Both the position numbers and the translations under genes were made by a program. DNA of 64,000 bases, from positions 868,001 to 932,000 of the forward strand of contig NZ_SRLC01000001.1 in the NCBI RefSeq assembly GCF_004765605.1, in the 5' to 3' direction. This DNA comes from Hymenobacter aquaticus. GTDB lineage: Bacteria > Bacteroidota > Bacteroidia > Cytophagales > Hymenobacteraceae. The first letter of the stretch is position 1. The number at the start of each line of letters is the position of its first letter. Positions 1-8,722 of the stretch are shown piece by piece. The notes beneath the pieces are model-generated. The model was not told where the DNA came from and ran no database searches. It saw only the letters and a program-made list of their open reading frames with translations.

Positions 1-940
1 TCTGGGTGGCGCTGGCTCTGGCATTGCTAACGTCGTCCTGCCGCTGCGTGCTGCTATTGTCCAGGCCGGTTTGGGTAATCGTAGCAGTCATGCCATAGAA
101 CTGCGTGTTTGCCGCATTCTGCAGTTGGATTCCGGTATTGCCGTTGCCGGTTTGGGTAATAACCACTGTGCAGCCCGAGGAGCTGCTGTTCGCTGTGTTT
201 CCCGTACCCCCGCTCTGCTGCTGGCGGGCCGCATTCTGGTTGCCTTGCTGGATAATATCGGCCGACCACCTGCCCCCGCCTCCCGTTTGGGACTGGAAGG
301 CCGCATTGCCGTCGCCCTGCTGCCGCACCATCCCGCTGGGCCCCGACCCTGAGGTGCTGCCCCCACTCTGGCTCTGGGTGGAGGTGTTGAGCGCGCCCTG
401 CTGGACAGCAAGAGCCCGGGCAGTAAGAGCGCCCTGACCCTGCGTGGCGCGGTTGCCGTTGCCGACGCTTTGCTGAATCGTCGCGGAATTGTTGCGGCCC
501 GACTGGTTCTGCGTGGCGTAGTTGAGGCCGCTGAGCTGCTCGATGGTAACGCCTTGGCTGAAGCCGCTCTGGCTTTGGCGGGCGTAGTTGCCGTGGCTGC
601 CCGCCTGGGTCGAGCCCTGCCGAATGGTAGCCCCGTTGCCGCCCCGGCTTTCCTCGGAGCGTTGGTTCTGGATGGCCGTCTGGTCGTTACCCATCTGGTT
701 CACCGTGGCCGCCTGGTTGATGCCCAGCTGGGTTTGGGTGCTCTGGTTGTTGTTGCCTCTGGCTGAGCCGCCGTTCACGGCCGCATCGTTCTGGCGGGTA
801 GTGGCCGCGTTGCCGCGGCCCGTCTGCGTAACTGTCACCTGGTTGTCGTTGCCGAAGCTGGTGGAGGTTTGGGTATTCTGCTGCGCGCTTGCCGCGCCGC
901 TCACGACCATAGCCGCAAAAAGTAATCCGGTTGGTTTCAT
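1..940 (-). CDS. Curlin-repeat (CsgA/CsgB-like) amyloid protein, C-terminus cut by window edge
   Basis: The frame is open from an ATG at 940 to the left edge (313 codons), so the end of the gene is not visible. Residues 1-19 form a signal peptide with a LLFAAMVVSG core and a likely cut after ASA, giving a mature start QQNTQ. The rest is Gln/Asn/Gly/Ser/Thr-rich and follows the curlin pattern of alternating Q and N at fixed spacing, for example NQVTVTQTGRGNAATTRQ near residues 28-45 and again near the visible end (VVITQTGNGNTGIQLQ, ATITQTGLDNSSTQRQ). In this family the repeats stack into a beta-solenoid and polymerise as extracellular curli-like fibres. Partner genes (CsgG/E/F type) would lie to the left. 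Curlin identity is strong; whether it is the major subunit or the nucleator cannot be told. Confidence 0.85.
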   Translation of the reverse strand, partial: MKPTGLLFAAMVVSGAASAQQNTQTSTSFGNDNQVTVTQTGRGNAATTRQNDAAVNGGSARGNNNQSTQTQLGINQAATVNQMGNDQTAIQNQRSEESRGGNGATIRQGSTQAGSHGNYARQSQSGFSQGVTIEQLSGLNYATQNQSGRNNSATIQQSVGNGNRATQGQGALTARALAVQQGALNTSTQSQSGGSTSGSGPSGMVRQQGDGNAAFQSQTGGGGRWSADIIQQGNQNAARQQQSGGTGNTANSSSSGCTVVITQTGNGNTGIQLQNAANTQFYGMTATITQTGLDNSSTQRQDDVSNARASATQ

Positions 941-1299
941 AAGTGGGGATAGAAAAAGTGGATGAATATGCGCCTTGCAAGTGGCAATGGGAGGTAATAG
1001 AGTCAATGTATTATATAAATAATTATAAAATTAAATAATTAAGTTCCATTTATACGGAGTTAATTAACTATTAAAAATTGGACAACTTGCTGCCTGTCAG
1101 TAGTTAAATGGCCTTGCGTTGCGTTGTATCCGGAGGGAAGCCCGCGCGGCACCACGGCGGCTGGCCGGCGACCGGGGCGGAAGAGCCAGCGGGCGGTAGC
1201 CGACCGGAACCAGGTGGGAGTAAGGCGCTCCGTCGCCGCGCGAAGGTGTTGCTCTCGTTGCGAAACTGTAATTTCGCTGCTCCAACTGCTGCTCCTTTC
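941..1299. other. Divergent intergenic region, AT-rich then GC-rich
   Basis: About 120 bases (roughly 960-1080) are very AT-rich compared with the surrounding DNA and probably hold the divergent promoters of the curlin gene and of the E1 gene. The stretch 1108-1299 is GC-rich and stays open in the E1 frame, but its translation is Arg/Gly/Ala-rich with no family resemblance, so I do not count it as coding. I could not fit a confident Bacteroidota -33/-7 promoter here. Confidence 0.4.
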
Positions 1300-3489
1300 A
1301 TGCCCTCGCAAACCACCCCCGTCATCGAAACTGAATTTAGCACCGACCTCAATGCCACCCAGCCCAGCCGCGCCACGCTGCTGCGGGTGTATGAGCTGAT
1401 GCGTACCGGCGACGAGCTGGCCCGCCTCTACGAAGAAAACAAGGCCGTGACGGCCAAGTACGTGCACGCCACGGCCCGGGGCCACGAGGCCATTCAGCTG
1501 GCCGCCGCCTGCTTTCTGGGCCCCCACGACTACGTGACGCCCTACTACCGCGACGACGCCATGCTGCTGGGCCTGGGCCTGGAACCCTACGAGCTGATGC
1601 TGCAGCTCATGGCCAAGCGCGACGACCCGTTTTCGGGCGGCCGCACCTACTACTCACACCCCTCGCTGCGCCGGGCCGGTTTCCCGACCATTCCGCACAA
1701 CAGCTCGGCCACCGGCATGCAGGCCATTCCGGCTACCGGCATGGCCCACGGCATCAAGTACCTGGAAAGCCAGGGCCTGCACCCGGTAACGGCCGACCCG
1801 CGCGACTTCCACGAAAGCGGCGCTCCTGTTCCCGGCTTGTATAGCCTGCTGCCCGCCGAGGCCCGGCCGGGTGGCCCGGTGGTGGTGTGCTCCATCGGGG
1901 ATGGGGCTATGACCGAGGGCGAAGTAGCCGAGGCCCTGCAAATGGCCGTGCTGCACCAGCTGCCCATTATTTATTTGGTGCAGGACAACGACTGGGGCAT
2001 TTCGGCCACCGGCCGGGAGATGCGCGCCATGGATGCCTACGAGTTTGCCGCCGGCTTCAAGGGGCTGCAGCGCCTGCGCGTGAATGGGGCCGACTTCCCC
2101 GATTCCTACGCCGGCCTGGCCACGGCTTTCGACTACGTGCGGCGCACCCGGGGGCCGATTCTGGTGCACGCCAAGTGCCCGCTGCTGGGCCACCACACCA
2201 GCGGCGTGCGGCGCGAGTGGTACCGCGGCGACAACCTGGCCAAGCACACCACCAACGACCCGCTGCCCCGCCTGCACGAGCAGCTGCTGGCGCTGGGCGT
2301 CGAGGAGCAGGAGCTGGAAGCCCTGGGCGAGCAGGCCCGCACCCGCGTGCTGACCGACTACCAGCGCGCCCTGGCCGCCCCCAATCCGGACCCCGCCACC
2401 TTCGCCGACCACGAGTTTGCCGCCTCGGCCGTAACCGAGGAAGCCGGGGAGCGGAGCCCCGCCGGGGCCGACAAAGCCCTGATGGTGGATGCCGCCCTGC
2501 ACGCCGTCGATGATATTCTCAGCGAGTTTCCCGAGGCCCTGTTCTACGGGCAGGATGTGGGCGGGGAGCTGGGCGGCGTGTTCCGCGAAGCGGCGCTGCT
2601 GGCCAAGAAGTACGGCGACGCCCGCGTGTTCAACACCCCGATTCAGGAAGCCTACATCATGGGCTCCACGGCCGGCATGAGTGCGGTGGGGGCCAAGGCC
2701 ATGGTCGAAATTCAGTTTGCCGACTACATCTGGCCCGGCCTCAACCAGCTGGTGGAAGAGCTCAGCAAGTCGTGCTACCTCTCCAACGGCAAGTTTCCGG
2801 TGCAGGCCCTGGTGCGGGTGCCCATCGGGGCCTACGGCGGCGGCGGGCCCTACCACTCGGGCTCCATCGAAAGCACGCTGCTCACGATTCGGGGCATTAA
2901 AGTAGTGTACCCCAGCAACGCGGCCGACATGAAGGGCCTGCTGCGCGCGGCCTTCCTCGACCCCAACCCGGTGGTGCTGCTTGAGCACAAAGGCCTGTAT
3001 TGGAGCAAAGTACCGGGCACGGAGGACGCCAAAACCGTGGAGCCGGCCGCCGGCTACGTCATTCCGCTGGGCCAGGCAGCCATTGCCCAGCCGGCCGACG
3101 CCGAGCAGCTGCGCCTGGGCAACACCTGCGTGGTCGTTACCTACGGCATGGGCGTGCACTGGGCCAAAACGGCCAGCCGGCAGTTTGCCGGGCAGGTCGA
3201 AATCCTGGACCTGCGCACCCTCAACCCCCTGGACTTCGACGCGGTGCAGGCCGCCGTGCGCCGCCATGGCAAAGCCCTGGTGCTTACCGAAGAGCCCCTG
3301 ATGAACTCCTTCGCCGAGTCATTGGCCGGCCGGATTCAGCGCACCTGCTTCCAGCAGCTCGACGCGCCCGTGTTTACGCTGGGCGCCGCCAACCTGCCCG
3401 CCATTGCTCTGAACGTGGAGCTGGAAAAGCAAATGCTACCCAGCGCCGAGAAAGTCGCCGCCGCCCTGGCCGAGCTGCTGGAATACTAG
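1300..3489 (+). CDS. Fused alpha/beta E1 component of a thiamine-dependent branched-chain type 2-oxo acid dehydrogenase
   Basis: The 729-residue product decarboxylates 2-oxo acids (most likely the branched-chain ones from Val, Leu, Ile) with thiamine diphosphate and passes the acyl group to the lipoyl E2. The alpha half occupies about residues 1-390 and carries the TPP motif GDGAMTEGE near residue 199 followed by QDND. The beta half (about 395-729) has the transketolase-like pyrimidine-binding block with FNTPIQEAYIMGSTAGMSA and GGGGPYHSGSIES, and a C-terminal transketolase domain. Other bacteria often split these into two genes; the fusion is common in Bacteroidota. The frame is open to an ATG at 1108, but ATG 1300 starts the conserved protein. 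E2 and E3 are not adjacent, so substrate choice is inferred from the family. Confidence 0.9.
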   Translation: MPSQTTPVIETEFSTDLNATQPSRATLLRVYELMRTGDELARLYEENKAVTAKYVHATARGHEAIQLAAACFLGPHDYVTPYYRDDAMLLGLGLEPYELMLQLMAKRDDPFSGGRTYYSHPSLRRAGFPTIPHNSSATGMQAIPATGMAHGIKYLESQGLHPVTADPRDFHESGAPVPGLYSLLPAEARPGGPVVVCSIGDGAMTEGEVAEALQMAVLHQLPIIYLVQDNDWGISATGREMRAMDAYEFAAGFKGLQRLRVNGADFPDSYAGLATAFDYVRRTRGPILVHAKCPLLGHHTSGVRREWYRGDNLAKHTTNDPLPRLHEQLLALGVEEQELEALGEQARTRVLTDYQRALAAPNPDPATFADHEFAASAVTEEAGERSPAGADKALMVDAALHAVDDILSEFPEALFYGQDVGGELGGVFREAALLAKKYGDARVFNTPIQEAYIMGSTAGMSAVGAKAMVEIQFADYIWPGLNQLVEELSKSCYLSNGKFPVQALVRVPIGAYGGGGPYHSGSIESTLLTIRGIKVVYPSNAADMKGLLRAAFLDPNPVVLLEHKGLYWSKVPGTEDAKTVEPAAGYVIPLGQAAIAQPADAEQLRLGNTCVVVTYGMGVHWAKTASRQFAGQVEILDLRTLNPLDFDAVQAAVRRHGKALVLTEEPLMNSFAESLAGRIQRTCFQQLDAPVFTLGAANLPAIALNVELEKQMLPSAEKVAAALAELLEY

Positions 3490-3589
3490 GGGAATGTGCT
3501 CAGGTGCTAATGTGAGGAATGTGCTGAGTGTGGAGGAATACTAGGGGAATGTGCTCAGGTGCTAATGTGAGGAATGTGCTGAATGTGGA
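3480..3589 (+). repeat. Tandem duplication, two 55-bp units spanning the E1 stop codon
   Basis: The unit beginning GGAATACTAGGGG at 3480 is repeated from 3535 with one visible difference. The first copy includes the last codons and the TAG of the E1 gene, so the second copy carries a duplicated gene tail in the untranslated region. Each unit contains one copy of the 20-mer AATGTGCTCAGGTGCTAATG (3493-3512 and 3548-3567). Confidence 0.9.
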
Positions 3590-3594
3590 GGAAT

Positions 3595-3773
3595 GTGTCA
3601 TTGCGAGGTGTAAGCCATTCCGCGCATCAAGCGGCGTCAGTTCGTCCTCTGAAAGGTGCTGAGCCTTCTAACGTGAAAAGCCCCTTACTACCGCGTGGAG
3701 TAAGGGGCTTTTCACATTAAAAGGTCATTGGTCACTAGCAGAGGACGCATTGCTTCGTGCCTCGCAATGACAC
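3595..3773. repeat. Inverted dispersed repeat of the CATTGCGAGG family enclosing a terminator
   Basis: GTGTCATTGCGAGG at 3595-3608 is matched by its exact reverse complement at 3760-3773, and an inner pair CGTCCTCTG (3643-3651) / CAGAGGACG (3739-3747) has the same symmetry. The right-hand block, read on the minus strand, is of the type TGTCATTGCGAGGCACGAAGC, which I recall as a widely dispersed intergenic element in many bacterial genomes. It lies between two convergent genes. Confidence 0.75.
3673..3715. terminator. Bidirectional rho-independent terminator
   Basis: Perfect 17-bp stem: GTGAAAAGCCCCTTACT at 3673-3689 and its complement at 3699-3715, with a 9-base loop. The A-run at the base of one arm becomes a T-run on the other strand, so it can stop transcription from both the E1 gene and the convergent tamL. 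Confidence 0.85.
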
Positions 3774-3800
3774 CCTTTTCTCATTTCTCACATTTCCCCA

Positions 3801-3820
3801 CATTAGCACCTGAGCACATT
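3801..3820 (-). repeat. Inverted copy of the 20-bp intergenic repeat
   Basis: This is the exact reverse complement of AATGTGCTCAGGTGCTAATG and sits just past the 3' end of tamL. Partial units (TAGCACATTAG) run right up to the tamL stop codon. Confidence 0.85.
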
Positions 3821-3833
3821 AACAATTAGCACA

Positions 3834-6368
3834 TTAGAAAGGATAGCCGATGCCCAGGTTGAAGGCGGTTTGGTTGGGTGATTTGCCCAGGCGGAAGTTG
3901 GGCAGCACGTACTTGTTGCCCGGGGCGGTGGGGTCGTAGACTTTCGTGGCCACGTCGAGGCGCAGAATCAGGAAGGTGAAGTCGAAGCGGATGCCGATGC
4001 CGGAGCCCACGGCAAACTGGCGGTAGAACCGGTTGAGCCGGAACACGGCCTCCTGGCGCTTGGCGTCCTGTTCCTGCAGGGTCCAGACGTTGCCAAAATC
4101 AGTGAACAGCGCCCCGTTGATGAAGCTGTAAATTGGGAAGCGGTACTCCAGGTTGCCCTCGATGAGCACCTCGCCGGGCTGTTCCAGGTCGTAGTCGCGC
4201 ACGGGCAGGCCGGTTTCTTCGTCGATGCGGTTCGAGCCGTCGTCGTTGAGCTTGTAGGTGGTGTAGGAGCCCGTGCCCAGCCGGCGCGGCCGCCAGGCCC
4301 GCACGCTGGAGCTACCCCCGGCGAAGAAATACTTGTCGTAGGGAATCGTGTACTGGCCGTCGGTTTTGGTCAGGGCGTGGGCCACGCCGGTGTTGAGGCG
4401 GTACACGAAGTACGATTTGGGCCCCAGCTTGTGGTAGCGGCGGTAGTCGGCGCTGAGCTTGGCGAAGTCGTACACCGTCAGGTTGGTGCTGTTCTGGTAG
4501 AGCGAGCGGGTCAGGCCCCCGACCTCGGCAAACAGGCGCAGGTAGCGCGCGTCGCGGGTCTGGGTGAAGTCGTTGGAGTTGTAGAGCGAGGTGGCGTTGA
4601 TGCTGGGAATAAACAGGCTGGTAAAGCTGCGGAACAGCGGGGAGCCCTGCGTCACCCGCAGCGTTTCCAGGTCCTTCCTGAACTGGTCGTCGATGGTCGG
4701 CGTGTAAATCACGCTCAGGTCGAAGGGCGTCAGCACGTACTGGTGGAACACCGAGCGCTGCCAGATGTAGTCGTAGGTGGCTTCCAGGTTGGTGCGCGTG
4801 TACTCGGGCCGCCGCACGTAGGTGTAGCTGCTGCTGATGCGCGTTTTGGGGTTGTAGCGCGTCAGGAAGCGGTTCATGTTCCAGGGCACCAGGAACTGCG
4901 GGAGCACCAGGTTGGCGTTGGCCCCGAGCTGGGTGGTGAGCACGCTGCGGTCTTCGGTGCGGCTGAGCTGCCCTTCGAAGCCCGAGCGCAGGCCTAGCTC
5001 CAGCACCTCGGCGCCCCCGAAGATGTTGCGCACCTTCAGCCGGAAGTTGATGAACGGCCCCGGCAGGCCGGCCACGTAGGTGCCCCCGAATTCGGTGGTT
5101 TCCTGGTATTTCTTGGTGGGCGAGGCATTCACGGTGGCAATCAGCTGCCCCCGGTTGCTGATACTGTCGCCGTTCACGGGCCGGATTTTGTTGTAGCTCA
5201 CCGTGTTGAACCGGAACATGTCCAGGTCGCTGAGCTGGCGCTGAGTCTGCAGGGTGTTTTGCAGGCTGTACCGCTCGCCGGGCCGCACGGAAAGCTTGCG
5301 GTCCAGCACGCGGGTGCTGAAGCGGTGCTGGTAGGCCAAATAATACACCGAGTCGCGCACCAGCGTGTCGCGCTTCACGCCGAAGCGCGTGGTACCGGCA
5401 TCGGTGATAAAGCGCACCCGCTTGATATGGTACACCTGGTGCTGCTCGCCGGGGCCGGGGTCGGCAATGATGGTGCGCAGCCGCACGGTGGTGGGGGCAA
5501 AGCTGGTATCGGCCTCCAGGGTGATGTACTGCTGGCGGAAGTCGTAGTAGCCCGCGTTTTTGAGCAGGGTTTCCAGACGGCTGCGCTCCTGGCCGATGAC
5601 GTTTTCGTTGTAGCGCTCATTCACCCGCAGCAGCGAGGCCGGCTGCCCGGCCAGCACCACCCGGGCCACGGCCGAGTCGGCAATGTCGTAGTCGAGCTGG
5701 GTGTAGTGAAACGGCTGGTTTTCGCGGATGCGGTAGGTCACCGTCACGCGGCGGTTGTGCACCGTGTCGGGCCGGGCAAAGAGGTGGGCCAGGGAAAAGC
5801 GCCGGTCCACGACGGTATCGGTGGCCGACACCTGGCTGCGGAAGAAGCCCTCCGACTTCAGGAAAATGGCAATCTGCTCCACGGTTTTGGCCGTGAGCGT
5901 GGAGTCGTAAATCACCGGCGGCTCGCCCAGGCGCATGATGGCGTTGCCCTTGTCGAGGGCCAGCTGCAGGCGGCGGGTGCGCTTTTCGCGGCGCACCAGC
6001 AGCTTGCCCACCTTCACCGAGTCGGGGCGGGCGGCCTGGGTGCGCTCGTCAAACTCCTGGCGGATGCGCTGGAGCTTGGCCTGGAGGCGTTCCTTGTTGT
6101 AAAAGCGGTTTCCGAGCTGGTAGATTGTTAGCTTTGGCAGCGGAAAGCGGCTGTTGGGCTTTTGCTGGTACAGGGCCGCAATCCGCTCGGCGTCGGCTTC
6201 CTGCACGCCTTCCAGCCGGATGCGGCTGAGCAGCTTCTGCTTAGGCCCCAGCAGCCGCAGCGGCGAACAGCCGGCCGCGAGCAGCAGGGCGCCGGCCAGC
6301 GCCGCGCGGGTGAGTAATCTTTCAGTATGCCGCCCTGGGCGGAAAGTAAACAGCGAATATGGTTTCAA
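3834..6368 (-). CDS. tamL: TamL, outer-membrane translocation and assembly module lipoprotein (BamA/TamA family)
   Basis: An 844-residue Omp85-family protein. A lipoprotein signal ends in LLLAAGC (Cys34), typical of the Bacteroidota TamL branch. POTRA-like repeats follow to about residue 430, then a 16-strand type barrel ending in GIGYPF, an aromatic C-terminal beta-signal. Family knowledge: TamL works with the inner-membrane TamB to insert or assemble outer-membrane and surface proteins. Its ATG overlaps the ATG of the divergent methyltransferase gene by ten bases, so both promoters must lie inside the opposite coding region. This neighbour pairing is common in Bacteroidota as far as I recall. 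The n-region of the signal peptide is long (about 20 residues), but no other ATG precedes the hydrophobic core. Confidence 0.88.
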   Translation of the reverse strand: MKPYSLFTFRPGRHTERLLTRAALAGALLLAAGCSPLRLLGPKQKLLSRIRLEGVQEADAERIAALYQQKPNSRFPLPKLTIYQLGNRFYNKERLQAKLQRIRQEFDERTQAARPDSVKVGKLLVRREKRTRRLQLALDKGNAIMRLGEPPVIYDSTLTAKTVEQIAIFLKSEGFFRSQVSATDTVVDRRFSLAHLFARPDTVHNRRVTVTYRIRENQPFHYTQLDYDIADSAVARVVLAGQPASLLRVNERYNENVIGQERSRLETLLKNAGYYDFRQQYITLEADTSFAPTTVRLRTIIADPGPGEQHQVYHIKRVRFITDAGTTRFGVKRDTLVRDSVYYLAYQHRFSTRVLDRKLSVRPGERYSLQNTLQTQRQLSDLDMFRFNTVSYNKIRPVNGDSISNRGQLIATVNASPTKKYQETTEFGGTYVAGLPGPFINFRLKVRNIFGGAEVLELGLRSGFEGQLSRTEDRSVLTTQLGANANLVLPQFLVPWNMNRFLTRYNPKTRISSSYTYVRRPEYTRTNLEATYDYIWQRSVFHQYVLTPFDLSVIYTPTIDDQFRKDLETLRVTQGSPLFRSFTSLFIPSINATSLYNSNDFTQTRDARYLRLFAEVGGLTRSLYQNSTNLTVYDFAKLSADYRRYHKLGPKSYFVYRLNTGVAHALTKTDGQYTIPYDKYFFAGGSSSVRAWRPRRLGTGSYTTYKLNDDGSNRIDEETGLPVRDYDLEQPGEVLIEGNLEYRFPIYSFINGALFTDFGNVWTLQEQDAKRQEAVFRLNRFYRQFAVGSGIGIRFDFTFLILRLDVATKVYDPTAPGNKYVLPNFRLGKSPNQTAFNLGIGYPF

Positions 6369-7102
6369 AAGCAGTAGCGAAATACGTGCACGCGCTGCAC
6401 CTGAAGAAATACCGGCTCCGCCACGGCGCCTTTCTGGTGGAAGGCGGCAAAAGTGTGGGGGAGCTGCTAGGTTCCGGGCTTCTAACGGAGCGGGTGTTCC
6501 TCACGGCTGAGTATGCCGCAAAAATCCCGCCGCTGCCCGCGAAGGTACCGGTTGAAATCGTGACGGAGGAAGAATTAACCAAACTTGGCACGCTGGCCAA
6601 CAACACCACGGCCCTGGCCATTGCCCGCCTGCCCGACGAAACACCCTTGCAGCCCGAGCCCGGCCGCCTGCTGCTGGCCCTGGATGAAGTGCGCGACCCG
6701 GGCAACCTGGGCACCCTCATTCGCCTGGCCGACTGGTACGGCCTGCACGGGGTGGTGTGCTCCGAAACCTGCGCCGACCCCTGGGCCCCCAAAACCATTG
6801 CCGCCACCATGGGTTCGTTTACCCGCGTGCGGGTGTGGCAGCGCGAGCTGCCCGAGTGGCTCGACTCGCTGCCCGCCGCGCTGTCCCGCTACGGCGCCCA
6901 CCTGGAAGGCGACAACGTGCACCGCCTCCATCTGCGCCCCGCCGGCGTGCTGATTATGGGCAGCGAGTCGCACGGGCCGCGCCCCGAGGTGCTGGCCCGC
7001 CTCACCCAGCGCCTCTACATTCCCGGCGCCGGCGGGGCCGAAAGCCTGAACGTGGCCGTGTCAGCCGCCATCCTGCTCGACAATTTCCACCGGGAGCTGT
7101 AG
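6359..7102 (+). CDS. TrmH/SpoU-family RNA 2'-O-methyltransferase
   Basis: A 247-residue SPOUT methyltransferase that uses S-adenosylmethionine to methylate a ribose 2'-OH, probably in rRNA. The N-terminal substrate-binding part is recognisable (KYRLRHGAFLVEGGKSVGELL, residues 17-37). The three SPOUT motifs are present: motif 1 DEVRDPGNLGTLIRLADW (Asn and Arg conserved), motif 2 around IMGSESHGPRPEV, and motif 3 IPGAGGAESLNVAVSAAI, which forms the trefoil knot. The length fits the RlmB/TsnR-type subfamily. The exact target nucleotide cannot be read from sequence. The start overlaps the divergent tamL start. Confidence 0.9.
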   Translation: MVSKAVAKYVHALHLKKYRLRHGAFLVEGGKSVGELLGSGLLTERVFLTAEYAAKIPPLPAKVPVEIVTEEELTKLGTLANNTTALAIARLPDETPLQPEPGRLLLALDEVRDPGNLGTLIRLADWYGLHGVVCSETCADPWAPKTIAATMGSFTRVRVWQRELPEWLDSLPAALSRYGAHLEGDNVHRLHLRPAGVLIMGSESHGPRPEVLARLTQRLYIPGAGGAESLNVAVSAAILLDNFHREL

Positions 7103-7123
7103 GGGTAATGTGCTGAGGTGGGG

Positions 7124-7143
7124 AATGTGCTCAGGTGCTAATG
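7124..7143 (+). repeat. Fourth copy of the 20-bp intergenic repeat
   Basis: AATGTGCTCAGGTGCTAATG occurs 21 bases after the methyltransferase stop codon and is preceded by a partial unit (TAATGTGCTGAGGTGGGG). Like the other copies it hugs the 3' end of a gene. Confidence 0.85.
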
Positions 7144-7216
7144 CTCCCCTCCCAAACGTAGCGCGAAAGGGAAGGGCCTGGCTTAAACTAACCTGCCGTA
7201 GCTATTGCCGATCAGC

Positions 7217-7252
7217 AAAAGTCCTTTACCATGAGCGTGGTAAAGGACTTTT
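7217..7252. terminator. Bidirectional rho-independent terminator
   Basis: Stem AAAAGTCCTTTACCA at 7217-7231 pairs perfectly with 7238-7252 across a 6-base loop and is followed by a T-run. It separates the methyltransferase gene from the convergent T9SS cargo gene. Confidence 0.85.
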
Positions 7253-7315
7253 TTACGTTGAATCACCCTTAGCTCTTTGTTAAAAGTTGGGTAGGTGCCT
7301 TTGACCAGGAGCTAC

Positions 7316-8722
7316 TTATTCCACCACCAGGCGCAGGGCCTGGCTGCCTGCGCGCACCACGTACACGCCCGTGGCCCGGCCCGGCGGCAGCAGCAGCAGC
7401 GCCGTGCCGCCGGCATCGGCCGTGGCGGCCAACACCTGCCGGCCCAGGGCATCGAACACCATAACCGCCGTGCCGGGTTGCGCGCCCGTGAGGGTGGTGG
7501 CCTGGGTGGTCGGGTTGGGAAAGAGGGCCAGCCCGGCCTGGCCGCGCACGGCCACCGTGCGCACGGGCGAGTAGCTAAAGGTGCCGTCCAGGTCTACCTG
7601 ACGCAGACGGTAGTAAACCGGGTTGGCCGCGTAGCGGGCAATGACCGGGTCCACGAGCTGGTACTGGTGGGGCTGGGTGCTGCTGCCGTAGCCGGGCACC
7701 TGCCCGATGCGGCGGAACGTGCGCCCGTCGGGGCTGGCTTCCACCTCAAACCGGTCGTTGTTCTTCTCGGAAGCCGTGGCCCAGCGCAGCAGCGCGTCGG
7801 CACCCTGGGTTTCGGCCGTGAAGCGCGTCAGCTCGACGGGCAGCGGGGCGGCGGCGCTGCTCACGGTGAGGCGGCCCAGCGCGGCGGTGGCAAACGAGAA
7901 GCTGCGGCTGGTGGCCGTGCCGGTGGCATTCTGCGCGCTGCCCACGGCGGCCCAGGCCGTCACCGGCACCGGGCTGCGCCAGGCCTGGGCGGGAGCAAAG
8001 CTGGTCAGGCCGTTGTCGTCGTCGGCGGGCCAGCTCAGGGTCACGGGCACGGCGGCGGCGGGGGCGGTGGTGGTTTCCACGGTCCAGATCCGGTCGATGC
8101 TCTGGCTGGCCGCGTTGGGCAGGGCCGTGCGGCTCACGTTGTCGAGCAGCAGGCCGGCGGCGCGGGTAGCCGTCACCTGGCCCAGGCTGGTGAGGTCCAG
8201 CGTCAGGCCGTGGCCGAAGTCGAGCACCCCGCTGCCGGCGGCCCGCACGATGCGCAGGTTGCCCTGCACGTACTGGCCGGGGCCCTCCCCGCTGAGGGTG
8301 GCCCCGTCGGGCAGGGTGAGCGTGGCGGCGGGGTCGGTGCGCAGCAGGCCGCTTTGCAGGGTCAGGGCCGTGCCCACGGTCAGGTCGGTGGGCACCGTGA
8401 GGGTGCGCTGGCCGCTGGCCCCGGTGTTGTTTACCACGAGGGTAGCCACGGTGGCCGCGCCGGGCGTGAAGGTCTGGTTGGTGGTGCCCGCGAAGAGCAG
8501 CGTGCCGCCCGAGGCGAGCGTGCCCGCGTTGGTCAGGTCGCCGGTGAGCTGCAGGGTGCCCGCGTTGGTGAGGCTGCTCCCGGCGTTGTTCTGCACCGTG
8601 CCGGCCACGTAGAAGGTAGTTCCGGCGCCCACCGTGAGCGTGGCCCCGGCGTTGGTGAGAGTGGCTTGGGCCAGGCCCGGCAGAGCGGGCAGCAGCAGGG
8701 CGAGAGTAAAGCGAAGTTTCAT
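7316..8722 (-). CDS. Secreted protein with type IX secretion (T9SS type A) sorting domain
   Basis: A 468-residue protein starting at ATG 8722, which gives the signal peptide MKLRFTLALLLPALPGLAQA. Residues about 20-250 are Thr/Ala/Gly/Leu-rich beta repeats (TNAGTLQLTGDLTNAGTLASG), as in autotransporter-like filamentous passenger regions. A segment with ELTRFTAETQGADALLRWATASEKNNDRFEVE follows, a fibronectin-like module commonly found just before the sorting domain in Bacteroidota. The last ~75 residues (FPNPTTQATTLTG to GVYVVRAGSQALRLVVE) are a type A sorting domain, so the protein should cross the outer membrane by T9SS and be anchored or released. No enzymatic motif was seen, so its role on the surface is unknown. 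The frame opens 17 codons upstream, but that part precedes the signal peptide. Confidence 0.85.
   Translation of the reverse strand: MKLRFTLALLLPALPGLAQATLTNAGATLTVGAGTTFYVAGTVQNNAGSSLTNAGTLQLTGDLTNAGTLASGGTLLFAGTTNQTFTPGAATVATLVVNNTGASGQRTLTVPTDLTVGTALTLQSGLLRTDPAATLTLPDGATLSGEGPGQYVQGNLRIVRAAGSGVLDFGHGLTLDLTSLGQVTATRAAGLLLDNVSRTALPNAASQSIDRIWTVETTTAPAAAVPVTLSWPADDDNGLTSFAPAQAWRSPVPVTAWAAVGSAQNATGTATSRSFSFATAALGRLTVSSAAAPLPVELTRFTAETQGADALLRWATASEKNNDRFEVEASPDGRTFRRIGQVPGYGSSTQPHQYQLVDPVIARYAANPVYYRLRQVDLDGTFSYSPVRTVAVRGQAGLALFPNPTTQATTLTGAQPGTAVMVFDALGRQVLAATADAGGTALLLLPPGRATGVYVVRAGSQALRLVVE

Noticed and set aside
1108..1299. 64-codon upstream extension of the fused E1 protein
   Set aside because: The translation is Arg/Gly-rich and unlike the family; ATG 1300 starts just before the conserved region.
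1654..3267. A 537-codon open frame antisense to the E1 gene
   Set aside because: Its translation is a Gly/His/Val/Gln-rich shadow with no domain, and the opposite strand encodes a clear E1 enzyme. Long antisense frames are expected at this G+C.
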